DNA from: Porpolomopsis calyptriformis | Taxonomy: Eukaryota; Basidiomycota; Agaricomycetes; Agaricales; Hygrophoraceae | Reading direction: 5' to 3' | DNA: 64,000 bases | NCBI GenBank assembly: GCA_951640195.1 | Contig: CATOCQ010000002.1 | Location: 124,001-188,000, forward strand | Part shown: positions 21,878 to 33,005 of the stretch, one piece after another | How positions within the stretch are numbered: the first letter of the stretch is position 1 | How the letters are laid out: each line of letters starts with the position of its first letter | Notes under the pieces: model-generated | The model's database searches: none | Seen by the model: only the letters and a program-made list of their open reading frames with translations | Told to the model about the DNA's origin: nothing | Made by a program: the position numbers and the translations under genes

Positions 21878-22764
21878 TGCCCTGGAGTCATTCACTGGGC
21901 TGTAGCCAACTAGGGAGAAAATCCCTGGTTGGGCTCGAGAGGTCAAAATCCATCGCCGGTGGGTCTCTGAGAAAGGCAGAGCGTACCCATCCATGTTGTT
22001 ACCACGTCGGTGCAGTGGTTAGTGTCCGTGTGTGTGTGCAGCTGGGTGTGATCCCCACCTGTACCCTTTAGGGAGGTCGTAATGACCAACTCTGCTATTG
22101 GACTGTACCTAGCTGGGAGGTCTTTGGACTGCTGGTTTCTTTGCCACACCAATTAGGGAGACTTATGTCGACCTGGTCCAGGTAGTACACCTATAGGGGA
22201 GATGCTACATCGCTGAGGGCCACACACGTCAAGAAGCATTGCCTTACTGCACTCAGGGTGCCCACAAGGGACCCTTTAGACGGGTTACAAACGCGAGAAC
22301 ACATAATACAAGAGTGCCCGCAATACGACGAACACCAAAACCTCCTCCGGAAAGCATCAAGAAATATCTCACTGCCAGAGATCGTTCATACTCAAACCTG
22401 GAGCGTTCACCAAGACAGGCAGACCCTATGCCAAACCCAAATCCCCCACGTTCGATGAAGAACCCACAGTCCCAGTCCAACAGGATGACGACACAACCGA
22501 GGGCAACCTAGCCCAGGAAGGCCAACCTATGGCCACACCCCCAAATGCCGAAAACGGTGCAACTCCAGCACAATAAGAAAACACCCAACTCAACCCACAA
22601 ATCACGAGACTCACTGCGTCACCCAAAGCCCCAGGGATTGACCCCCTCATATGTATATAAACAAAGTAGCAGGGCTGGTCATAGATAACCAGCCACCACG
22701 TCTTAGCACGTACGCTTGCTTGTTGCGGTATATAAATGCTGAAATCAAAAAAAAAAAAAAAAAA
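21878..22764 (+). mobile_element. Truncated non-LTR retroelement, 887 bp, with tRNA-like head
   Basis: Bounded by a 12-bp target-site duplication TGTGTGTCACGT at 21866-21877 and 22765-22776, and ending in 18 A (22747-22764). About 22255-22460 encodes the end of a LINE reverse-transcriptase ORF (RDPLDGLQTREHIIQECPQY, then YDEHQNLLRKASR), with a conserved tail seen in fungal LINEs. The first part holds a tRNA-like stretch near 22011-22065 with an A-box-like TGGTTAGTGTCC and a B-box-like GGTGTGATCCCC. That suggests a SINE or chimeric element carrying a LINE 3' end rather than a simple 5' truncation. Confidence 0.8.
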
Positions 22765-22854
22765 TGTGTGTCACGTGAGTCTAAGTTGAAGCCCACTGTG
22801 AGTTGCAAAGTCGTCAAGTACTACCCATTCTTAAAGTGAAATGCCTGTGAGAGG

Positions 22855-24690
22855 AACCCCACAAGTTCCACAACGAATGCATTGACTCATGGCTAACATT
22901 AAAGGATTTGCTACGCAGTAACACATTGTTGGAAGCTTCTGGCATACCGATCCAGACCAACATCCTCCTCCTCCCTCGCCTCCAGGCTGCAATTGACATC
23001 GAGCAGCATCCAGACTATGACCCGACTGAAGGGCAGGCATTTTTGCCCTATAATCAGCCTCCTCCGGTAGGGGATATGTCATATATGATAGAACCCAACG
23101 ATCTCGATGGTAAGGCAGAAATATCGTAACTATTAAATGAAAACATAACATTCCTATACAGGACATCCAGGAGATACATGCTGGGGAACAAAGAAAGCCA
23201 ACCTCTTACCAATGATCAGAGGTATGAACATACTGGCCAATAAGGGACCAAACCCGCCCCTTTCCCCCCTGCATGTAAGGAAGAGTATTCCCTCTGTCAA
23301 AGGTCACCCTCGAACAACTTCAACTGTCAAGAGGTCAAAGAAATCAAGCCACAAGCATCGCAGGGAGCGACGGCAGGAAGCATCCCTCCACACGATAAAA
23401 GTGGGATGCGTCAAGCCTACCAACGTCAGACTGAAACACATCGCGTCATCCATCCCAATATCGACCACGGTAGCAACGGAGACCCTTCCTGTGACTGGCC
23501 CTGGGTTCACAGCTCTGCGGTCAGAGAAGAGCAAGAGGATCGAGATAAAGGAGTATTCTCTGGAGGATGTGTTGAGAAACGCACCCCAATTTGGGTTTAG
23601 AATCCAGGAATGGGATGGCATGTAGGTCGATTTCTACCCAATCAAACAAGATTCTCGATCTGATTCGGTGAAAATGTACTGCTAGTCGTGCGACGCCAAT
23701 CCTCGATTCTGAGGGGCGTGTGGTAGCTCTTCTAGGTGGACGTCCCCAGTCTCCTGAATGGGAAATCATACACAATGAGGCTGCCCAAAGAATCTCAGAA
23801 GCTCGGGGGCTTTGCGAATTTTCTGCAAAGGATGCATCCCACCGCCGGTGCCGCTCTCCATCCCTCGCCTGCGGTTTTTCATTCGGAGGAGGACAAAAAG
23901 TACAGTATACTTTTCCTCTGCCGCTATGTTTTTTTAATCACGATCTTGGAACATTTTCGTAAAGGTTCCAGGAAATCTTGGCCTTACACACAACAATCAC
24001 GCGGTCATGACGGATTTGATACAATGCTCTGCCATCCAAAGGATAGCAGGGTTCTCGAACGGGCTGTTTGCAGCTTGGGCACCACGCCTGTACAAGTACT
24101 ACTCTACCACGATGTCGGGGCTCCTAGGCCACCATCCACAGCTTAGGATGAACTTCAAAAATAGCGTCTGGAGTGCTATGACCTTCAACTTTGGTCCTAA
24201 GACGATATGTCTGCCTCATCGCGACTTCTCGAACCTTGCCTTTGGGTGGTGTGCTATTACTGCGTTAGGAGACTTTGATCCGAAAAAAGGAGGCCACCTT
24301 TTACTTTGGGATATTAAGTTGGCGATAGAGTTTCCCCCCGGTTCCACGGTGCTTATCCCTTCCGCAATATTCTGTCACTCCAACACCAAGGTGCAGGCAC
24401 ACGAGACCCGTGTTTCGTGTACACAGTATGCAGCTGGAGGGCTGTTCAGATGGGTCGAGCATGGATATCGGACAGCGAATGATTTCATGATGCAGGATCC
24501 GATTGGGAAACTAGCCTGCGACTTGCAATCCTCCCCACGATGGAAGAGGGCATCGGAACTTTTCTCTACCTATTCAGAGCTAAGAGGGGTAAGCAACTTT
24601 CCATACTGCGACTCTTGCATGGCTCCGTTACCCAACAACAACTTTTTCAGGAATCTCCCTCCGGTTCATAGCAGCATATCTACTGTATAG
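22855..24690 (+). CDS. TET/JBP-type 2-oxoglutarate/Fe(II) dioxygenase
   Basis: Fungal TET/JBP enzymes oxidise 5-methylcytosine or thymine in DNA. The catalytic part is clear: KTICLPHRDFSNLAFGWC gives the H-x-D iron ligands, KKGGHLLLWD follows, then FPPGSTVLIPSAIF and CHSNTKVQAHETRVS with the distal histidine and the 2OG-binding arginine, then TQYAAGGLFRWVEHGY. Upstream exons carry the usual lead-in (ILDSEGRVVALLGGRP) and a basic region (KRSKKSSHKHRRERRQ). Introns fall at about 23110-23160, 23622-23690, 23897-23965 and 24592-24651. The 5' end is unresolved: coding frame is visible from about 22855 (EEPHKFHNECIDSWL), only 90 bp beyond the LINE insertion. The gene may have lost or moved its first exon. 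In fungi such genes are often linked to KDZ transposons; no KDZ transposase is visible here. Confidence 0.85.
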
Positions 24691-24758
24691 AGGCTATGTC
24701 GCAGTGAAATATGTTTAGATTTTGATTTTTTACAAAGCTACTTCTTCGTTGTATACAG

Positions 24759-24849
24759 TATGGAACGCAAGATTTGCCTGCTAAGAAAACTTTAAATGCC
24801 GTCAACCTGTCAATCTATGACATGCCGAGGTAAAGGACCTTGGGTACAC
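24759..24849 (+). repeat. Dispersed ~85-bp repeat, copy 2
   Basis: Matches 9783-9869 in the same orientation. Within it GTCAACCTGTCAATC has a 10-bp insertion that looks like a short duplication relative to copy 1. It starts 69 bp after the TET/JBP-type stop. Confidence 0.7.
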
Positions 24850-26041
24850 TGTATGATATTTACTGTTTGAAGTATAGTAATACATGACAATCCGAACAGA
24901 AAAAAAAAAAACCTACACCTTCGCGCTCACGCGAGTATGAGAGACGCGCCCCGATCAAACGATTGAGCTGAACCCGCTCCTTTCGTTTCTGACCATATCG
25001 GTGACGAAACTTTGCGGGAAAGTTAGCGCGAAGGAGAATCCCACGTTTAAAAAAAACTCACTGGAAGAATTTGCGGGAAACGCGGATAAAAAATTGCGCG
25101 GCACGGACGGTGAGTGTTTTGAGGAAATGGGCTGGGTCCGAAGGATTTTTACGCGTGACAAATGGCTCGGGGGGATGCTCCGGGAGATGGATGTTAAGAA
25201 TGTCACCTCCAGCTAAGTAGAGGTTGCATTGATTGAACTGAATGGCGGACATGGCGGTGGTGAAGCGGGATAGGGCAGCGCAAGAAAGAAAGGTGGTGTG
25301 TAATAGAAAAACAAAGACTTGCTCGCTGTACTCTTTGCAATGTCCCTGCATTGTATGAATGTATGCACTTCGAGTTTCATTGAGGTAGTGATATTCTCAT
25401 CCTAATACTCCCTTGATAAACTTGAGCCTGTTATGTCCCATACAGCTTGTAGTTGAGGAGGAAAGTGTCTGATTCTGTTAGCCAAGTAGGTTCCTTGGCT
25501 GTAGTGTCTGCACTTTACACAGTGATCAGCATGAGCACGAAGGGTTGACGAATGACTCGATGCCTAGAAGTTAGAGTTGTAGCCATTCTTTAGTGCGTTT
25601 CACTGCAATCAGGGTGCTGGTTGAAGTTTCCTGACTTAGTCATTCACTCGTGCCCACTTCAACACAAAGCAGCAATTGAACGACCATCCAGCTCACAAGT
25701 ATCGGCTTCGAAACTCACTGAGAGACCTCCAGGTTAACCTAGAGATTGGTTGGTTCACCATGCAAGGCTAATTCAATAGCAATCTGCAACTCAAGCTCAA
25801 ATAACCATTACAACGAAAAGAAATTAAATTTGGAGATTAAAGTGAGGTATCTGAATTAAATAAAGGGAATGAAAGCGTACGAGAGTATACGTGCATGAGT
25901 ATGATTGAGTGTGCGAGAGTGTATCTAGGAGAACGTATGTGCGAGGAGCGCTGTGCGTATGAAAGCATATGTAAAAGAGCTGTGGATGTGAGAGCATATG
26001 TACGAGAGCAATTATTCAAAGGACATACATGCGGATTGGGA
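24850..26041. other. Gap, no gene recognised
   Basis: A 12-A run at 24900, then a GC-richer piece (24925-25210) with a 71-codon frame lacking any known feature. About 25858-26010 has degenerate GAGTGTACGAGAG/GTATGTGCGAG-like repeats. This is also the 3' side of the alpha-kinase gene. Confidence 0.4.
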
Positions 26042-27112
26042 TTACAGTCCGAGAGACGTCAAGGAGATGCTCATATTAGTGAGCTCGCGGTCATCGTTCA
26101 TCGCTGCTGCTTTTGCTGCCGCTTTTTCGTCTTCGGCTTCCCGCAGCATCTGTTCAAGCGATACACCAAAGCGGGGTGCCTTACCAGCTTTTGCCTTGGG
26201 GAGACCTTCCGGAATGTAGTAGCGACAGAATCTATTGCAAAGGTGATCATCGGTGAAATGTTGAAAACAGGCCCCTATGTTGCCACCAGCGAAGAGGTTT
26301 CCGGAGAGTTCACTAAATATCATTCCATGAGTAAAATTGATGTGTGAGCATGCAACAAAATTTACGGGGCTGTTATGATTTGGGGATCAGAAAGTAGTGA
26401 TGTACCACCTATTCTCAGGAAATAATCAGAATGCGGAATCAGTTAAATGCGAAAACAAACCTTGAACATCTGAAACGAAAGCCAACTTTTGAGTCTTCAC
26501 ATATTGAACATGCTGAGCGAAGGCGAGAAATTCGCCTATCTGTTGTCGCTCAAGGTTGTTGGGGTGGGAAAGAGGAGAGCTACGGTCGTTATTGATGTAC
26601 TTGAGAAACTCGCCGTCGGTGTCCTCATCAATACACTCCTCAATCAAGAAAGTATGCCGCTCTTTATCGTCTGCAACGGCTAGGGCTACCCGAACGAAAC
26701 GCAATCGAGGAATCGGGAACGATGGAGGACCGCGTTGTGCATTCTCCTGCTCCACAAAGTCATACGCGAGTTGCATCAAAGCTGCACCCCATGTCGCACA
26801 GTACGACTCTACCGTCAACTTCTTTAATTGGGTATGGCTATTATAAACAATGCGGGATGGTGCACGACCGAGCGCCCCATCAGCATCATGATAAAAGCAT
26901 TGCTTGACGCACACTTTTGTGGAGGATGAAGTCGACTGGAAGATAGGGATATTGGTATGACCGATGTGTGCAACTTTGAAGGCACCGGCCTTTGGTTTCA
27001 TCTTTGGATTGAATGTGATTGTAGCTCGAATGGGGGGTTCTTTTATAACTGTCGCAACGAGACCGTAAGCATGCGGCCATAGGACTCTTACAGCATGGCC
27101 CGACCTCCAGTC
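26042..27112 (-). CDS. Alpha-kinase (MHCK/EF2K-type) domain protein
   Basis: Alpha-kinases are atypical Ser/Thr protein kinases, strongly expanded in Agaricomycetes. Read leftward, the visible part has an ATP-lysine strand (KVCVKQCFY), a hinge-like HTFLIEECID, FLKYINN, IGEFLAFAQHVQY, the catalytic-type AFVSDVQG (aspartate of the SD-x-QG motif), then across an intron at about 26345-26440 the Gly-rich NLFAGGNIGACFQHF and HLCNRFCRYY, where His and Cys residues form the family's structural zinc site. A charged helical tail (REAEDEKAAAKAAA) follows, then the stop at about 26042. The true start is not certain: the frame is open to 27115 without an ATG and an acceptor lies near 27052, so a first exon probably lies further right. 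All key residues are present. Confidence 0.82.
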
Positions 27113-27115
27113 CAA

Positions 27116-27409
27116 TTATCTCTCCCGGGACGGGATGCGAGGGATAGTCATGTATTCAGCGATGCTCATGTCTCACTCCACCGGGCAAGTATTACCTCCC
27201 GACGCTAGCTTCATTCACTGTGATGATGCCCTGCCTATGCCCTACCAGCGTTATGCGTGGTTCACAACTCCACTGTGGCCATCACCCTTCCAACCTCAAT
27301 AATGATCAAGTATCAGCGGATATTCAGCACCTGTCTCCTTGCGGTGAACAGGGGGAATGGGAATCACCATCAAGTTACTGAGCCATGGCTGAAATGAACG
27401 AATTCTGTT
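27116..27409. other. Probable 5' region of the alpha-kinase gene
   Basis: May contain the unrecognised first exon(s) and promoter of the alpha-kinase. Nothing else is supported. Confidence 0.35.
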
Positions 27410-27690
27410 GGAAGTTAGTGTGGGAGAGGGGTCTACACAGTTTCAGTGAACTCCTTCTGAACCCCTCTGTTCCGAACAGAGTGGACTTGACCAAAATGTG
27501 GTTCGGTTCCTTGTACAGCCACAATTGTGCTCTTTGTGGTGCGGTGAAGCAGCTTAGCAATACCAGTTAAGCTGGCGCAGTCTGCTACACTTTTACGCTG
27601 GCAAAGTTAGCCACGCTACCTTACTGTCTAGGCCTCAAGGCAGTAAGGTAGCGTGGCCAGAACCAAGCCAATCGACGGTGAATGGTAGTA
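27410..27690 (+). repeat. Dispersed element flank adjoining the satellite
   Basis: Homologous, reversed, to 13690-13800 plus the first satellite half. It includes the 17-bp palindrome CTCTGTTCCGAACAGAG at 27465-27481. A second hairpin-like pair GCCACGCTACCTTACTG / CAGTAAGGTAGCGTGGC lies at about 27610-27656. Confidence 0.65.
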
Positions 27691-29880
27691 TAGCACTATG
27701 CAACACCCAGTGGTTGCATAGCACTCGGTGTTCGCTGACGGGACATGACCCCAGTCTGAAAACTAAGAGGAAAGAAAACCAAGCCAACCAACAGGTGAAT
27801 GTAGCATAATGCCACGTTACATCTGCTGACTGCATAGCGCATTCGCCATTCGCCATTCATTCGGTGTTCACCTACGGAATGTGAACCTACCCGTGTGAAG
27901 TAAATCAACAAGCCAAAAAATCGAGTGATGAACGGCGGCATAAGACGTGTTACACCCACTGATTGCATCACGCATTTATTCAGTGTTAGCCAACAGGACA
28001 TGAACTTACCGCAGTCTGAAACTAACAGGTCAGTAACACACACTGAGTACATAAGAGTCAGTGTTCGCCGACAGCACGTGAGCGGTCTATAAACTAGGAG
28101 GCGAGAAAACCAAGCCAATCAACAACTGAACGGTGCAACACCAGCTGAGTGCATAGCGCCGACAGGATATGAACTTACCGAGGTCAGAAACCAAAAAGCC
28201 AGACATTCAACCCAATCGACGGCCAACGATAGCATGACGCCGCGTCGAACCCACTGATTGCATAACGCAGTTATCAGTGTTCATCGAGAGGAGATGAATG
28301 TACACCGGTCTGCGAATCAAGATGTCAGACAGTGAACGGTGCAACACCGACTGAGTGCATAGCGCATTCGGTGTCCGCCGACAGAATATGAACTTACCGA
28401 AGTCAGAAACCAACAAGCCAGACATTCAACCCAATTGACGATCCAACGATGGCATGACGCCGCGTCGAACCCACTGATTGCATAACGCAGTTATCAGTGT
28501 TCATTGAGAGGAGATGAATGTACACCGGTCTGCGAATCAAGATGTCAGACAGTGAGCGGTGCAACACCGACTGAGTGCATAGCGCATTCAGTGTCCGCCG
28601 ACAGAATATGAACTTACCGAAGTCAGAAACCAACAAGCCAGACATTCAACCCAATTGACGATCCAACGATGGCATGACGCCGCGTCGAACCCACTGATTG
28701 CATAACGCAGTTATCAGTGTTCATCGAGAGGAGATGAATGTACACCGGTCGGCAAGCCAATCGACAAGTGAGCGATGCAACACCCGTTGACTACAGAACG
28801 CATTCAGTGTCCACCGACAGAATATGAACTCACCGAGGTCAGAAACCAACAAGCCAGACATTCAACCCAATTGACGATCCAACGATGGCATGACGCCGCG
28901 TCGAACCCACTGATTGCATAACGCAGTTATCAGTGTTTCATTGAGAGGAGATGAATGTACACCGGTCTGCGAATCAGGATGTCAGACAGTGAACGGTGCA
29001 ATACCGACTGAGTGCATGGCGCATTCAGTGTCCGCCGACAGAATATGAACTTACCGAGGTCAGAAACCAACAAGCCAGACATTCAACCCAATTGACGATT
29101 CAACGATGGCATGACGCCGCGTCGAACCCACTGATTGCATAACGCAGTTATCAGTGTTCATCGAGAGGAGATGAATGTACACCGGTCTGCGAATCAAGAT
29201 GTCAGACAGTGAACGGTGCAACACCGACTGAGTGCATAGCGCATTCAGTGTCCGCCGACAGAATATGAACTTACCCAGGTCAGAAACCAACAAGCCAGAC
29301 ATTCAACCCAATTGACGAGCAAACAATGGCATGACACCGTGTCGAACCCACTGATTGCATAACGCAGTTATCAGTGTTCATCGAGAGGAGATGAATGTAC
29401 ACCGGTCGGCAAGCCAATCGACAAGTGAGCGGTGCAACACCTGTTGACTACAGAACGCATTCAGTGTCCGCCGACAGAATATGAACTCACCGAGGTCAGA
29501 AACCAACAAGCCAGACATTCAACCCAATTGACGATCCAACGATGGCATGACGCCGCGTCGAACCCACTGATTGCATAACGCAGTTATCAGTGTTTCATTG
29601 AGAGGAGATGAATGACACCGGTCTGCGAATCAAGATGTCAGACAGTGAACAGTGCAACACCGACTGAGTGCATAGCGCATTCAGTGTCCGCCGACAGAAT
29701 ATGAACTTACCGAGGTCAGAAACCAACAAGCCAGACATTCAACCCAATTGACGAGCAAACGATGGCATGACGCCGCGTAAACCCACTGATTGCATAACGC
29801 AGTTATCAGTGTTCATCGAGAGGAAATGAATGTACATCGGTCTGCAAATCAAGATGTCAGAAACCGACGGGTGAACGAAC
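27650..29880. repeat. ~220-bp tandem satellite with higher-order structure
   Basis: Anchor AACTTACCGAGGTCAGAAAC (and variants) recurs at 28172, 28391, 28611, 28827, 29048, 29268, 29484 and 29704, a spacing of 216-221 bp. Left of 28170 the units are more diverged. Each unit is a dimer of two related ~110-bp halves (CTGATTGCATAACGCAG versus CTGAGTGCATAGCGCAT). Two units, ending at 28827 and 29484, share a variant (GGCAAGCCAATCGACAAGTG) and an extra T in the following GTGTTTCATTG. They are 657 bp apart, so three monomers form a higher-order unit. Open frames inside it are repeats of the same translated text and are not genes. Confidence 0.92.
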
Positions 29881-30216
29881 AGTTGTATAACGCCGCACAC
29901 TCACCACCTGCATCCCCAACCCGCTGGCCAATCTGTGTTTCCTGAGGATGGGTAGGCACTGCTTGCGTATTCCCGGGCGCGAGTATTCGCGCAGTGGTTG
30001 AACCCAGAGCCAGAGGAGCGCCTCCTGACTGGACTGTCTGCATCTCGCATTCAGTAAGAATCGGGAGGGCATAAACAGAGTCGAAATTTTTTCGAACTCA
30101 GCCGCCGGGACAAAATGCTTTGTATTATCTTGTTTACGAATCATTCCATTTTCGTAGAGCGTGAAAGGGGCAGTATATCTCCCGCAGCTTCTTGCTGTCA
30201 GCCACCACCTCTCCAC
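29857..30216 (-). other. Possible gene remnant at satellite edge
   Basis: Two overlapping minus-strand frames are open here (one with TLFMPSRFLLNARCRQSS, one with GGAPLALGSTTARILAPG). One may be an exon of a lost gene truncated by the satellite. No family recognised and no complete gene structure seen. Confidence 0.25.
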
Positions 30217-30564
30217 TGAGCAGCCTCAGCGGTAACGCGAGAGGGCACTAAATGAGCAGGCCTTAGGGCGTGTCTATCATTTGAGGCAGCCTGCTGCAAC
30301 CGACCCCCTTATCCGCCGATACTCCTACCCCTCTCCACCTCCTAGAGGGGTCAGAGGACTCAAGGTGGTTCACAACGCTGAACTCAAACTCAACCGAGAA
30401 TCGCGGAGAGATGGATGTAATCGCCGATTAGTTTAATGGATCAGAAACACTGATTTAATATTAATCGTGGGGCCATCTTGATTTGAAATTTCAGCGATGG
30501 GTATATCTTCTCAACTTTCAAAGATCGGATACACTTACAGAGTTGCAAAGTTCACATTGAAATC
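30217..30564. other. Intergenic gap
   Basis: No gene seen; it includes the likely promoter of the following membrane-protein gene. Confidence 0.4.
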
Positions 30565-32674
30565 ATGGCTACCGCTGATGTTGGCGAGCTCAAAGCAATC
30601 GAAAATCAATTTTACGGCCCGATTCTCATTGCGGGTTTGTGACTTAACCCATCCGCCTCTCGTCTGGTGCTAATTGTGTGGGGACGAAGAGTACTTCACT
30701 TTTGCGTGCGTCTGACCGTTCCGATTTGAACACACTTTTTGATTGGACACAATATAACAGTCTGTTTGGCATAATATATCTCCAAGTGTATCAGTACTTC
30801 TTTTCGACTAGAGGACTGGTTAAAGATCCCTTCCACATGAAGTTCCTGGTGAGTGATCACCTCGTCATGTCTCCCCTGATAATTGCTCATTTTCAGGTGG
30901 GATTTCAATGGAAAGTAATGCCTTGAGTATGACGGTCGAGCTTACACCCTCCTAGGTGTCTTGAATGCGTGATTACTGCTGCAATCGCCCATGTGGGCTA
31001 CACCTTTCTCGTTACAAACTTTGGAGACCCTGCGGCCCTTGCTACGCCATTCTGGTATGATCTACGCCCTCAGCATTCACAATTCTCCGTAACTCCGATT
31101 GATGATTCGATAGGAGTTTCGATGTAGGTGATAGTCTGCTTCATTATTATTTTATTTTATTACTTTGCACTTTAAATCGATGGTCCCACAGGTGATATAT
31201 GCTGTGAGGGTGGGTACTTCCGTGATCCTGGCCATGCCGTTGATATTTACTTGAATGGGATTAATGGGTAGGAACTTCAGATGTTTTGCACACGATGGTG
31301 CGCAATACATGGTTGAAAATGTCCTCGTTACTCACTTTGCGATGGCAGCATGTTCTTGCGTCGACTGTTCATCAGCAAGTGGGCCTCTATAAGCCCACCT
31401 ACTCCTTCCGCTGATGTTAAAATGATAGTGAGCAAAGGGAGCATAGTTTTAACAGCGTGGATTGTAAATTCACCAGTTCTTCTCATCGAGACGTTGCTCA
31501 TGCCTGTTTAGGTAGCCTGGTCGTTAGCCGAGTTCGGTGAGACGTTAGGGTTAACAAGAGCCACGACACCTAACGAGCAGGTTTCTTTGCAGCGATCGGG
31601 ACAAGTACGTTCCACTCTCAAATTGATATGATAGGAATCTAATAGGAGTGGCAGCCATCACTGTGCAGCTGTTTGTTTCGGAAAATGTTCTTGATGGATC
31701 CATGTCGTGATGATTAATTTCCATCTAGCTTTGGTTTCCGGACCCTTGTGTCGTACCCCAAAGTAAGCAGCAGGTCTAGGACGATTCCAAGATGACCGCT
31801 GTGCGCCCTTCTAACTTATTAATAAATTCACCTTCTTCTCCAGGAGTTTTATAACCTTGCGATTGCGGGTCAAACTTCCTTGTTGGTGGCAGACATAAGC
31901 CTCGCTATTGCGCTGTGCTACTATCTGTACAAATCAAGAACTGGGTTTAGGCGGTGCGCTGCGCCGATTTTATTGTTCGAGCGTTACGCACCTGATAATC
32001 TACCTTCAGGATGGACACAATCCTTCGGGTTTTGATGGTTTACACCGTGAATACCAGTACGCAGAGCTAATGTACATGATTTCTGCCAGTGGTTCACTGT
32101 TGCTTATTGCAGCTGTACTCGTCTGGTAAGAAGTTTCTGATCAGATCAGTTCTGATTTGATGAACCAAGCGGTTTAAAATATAGCATTGCTTCGCTGATC
32201 TCGTTCGCATTTGTAGGGAGATTTCTCTGCTCGATTGTGTTAAATGATTAATACCTTCGACAGTTCCAACACGCTAACAACTTCGATTGCTGGCCTGGCC
32301 TTGTTGCTCAAAACAAACGTGCGTATGCTTTATATCTTGCGAGATTGTCTGCGAAAAATGGATCCCATAGTGTACTTCATTTCCTTAATGGCGGGGTGAG
32401 TTAAGCGATAATAGATTTGGACCCAAAGCTCATCTCCTTCCACCAAGTATAATGGCACGAGAAGATTTCCGTGACCAGCAAAACCTTGAACCGCAGGTGT
32501 CGATCTGTCTACCACTCACGATAACTTCAACCACCTGCAGTTCGCCGATCGTAACGATGGACAGGGTTAGCTATCACTCATTTGTTGATATCCTTTTACT
32601 TTTGTTAACTTTTCCAGCCGAACACCCAGATGATGGCTGACGCCGTTAAAAGGGATATCGATATCGAAAATTAG
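30565..32674 (+). CDS. DUF6534-like multi-pass membrane protein
   Basis: ATG 30565 (MATADVGELKAIENQF) starts a many-exon gene ending at TAG 32672-32674 (QMMADAVKRDIDIEN). Exons encode a series of hydrophobic segments: LFGIIYLQVYQYFF, CVITAAIAHVGYTFLV, FYNLAIAGQTSLLVADISLA with IALCYYLYKSRTGF, an ILRVLMVYTVNT segment and a last LTTSIAGLALLL. The order of membrane segments, the polar MAREDFRDQQN after the last one and the short charged tail fit the fungal DUF6534 family, common in Agaricomycetes and of unknown function. Several exon joins near 31100-31700 are unclear, so minor damage cannot be excluded. Confidence 0.62.
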
Positions 32675-32697
32675 TTGTTATGTATCAGTGTCGGGTG

Positions 32698-32735
32698 GTT
32701 GAAGAAGAAGAAGAAGAAGAAGAAGAAGAAGAAGA
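32698..32735 (+). repeat. (GAA)n microsatellite
   Basis: About 12 perfect GAA/AGA units just after the membrane-protein stop. Confidence 0.95.
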
Positions 32736-33005
32736 TGTTGAAGTGTATGATGATGTCGAGAAGTAACAGAGAATATCCACTGCTTTGCTTTTCAAATTGT
32801 GAAACGACCCTAGGAGATTTGGCAGCTGCAAGCTTCCCGCTGGCGAAGAGGGGTCAACAAGTGGCTGATTTCAGCTTCTGCAGCAGGATCTTTCGCCCAC
32901 ATCAGCCATGGATGTGTGCAACAATATTGACCTGTCTTGGGAAGTGGTTATGGGGGAAATATATTACAAATTGGCGATTATAGGTCGCTGTATTAGAAAA
33001 CGAAC

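Noticed and set aside
22011..22065. Functional tRNA gene
   Set aside because: Box-like motifs lie inside an 887-bp retroelement with a target-site duplication and no complete acceptor stem.
28207..29302. Repeated minus-strand frames of 72-80 codons (SGLLVSDFGKFIFCRR...)
   Set aside because: They repeat every ~220 or 657 bp because the DNA is satellite; no start context, introns or domain.
27650..29880. CRISPR-like array
   Set aside because: Units are contiguous, with no unique spacers, and the genome is eukaryotic.
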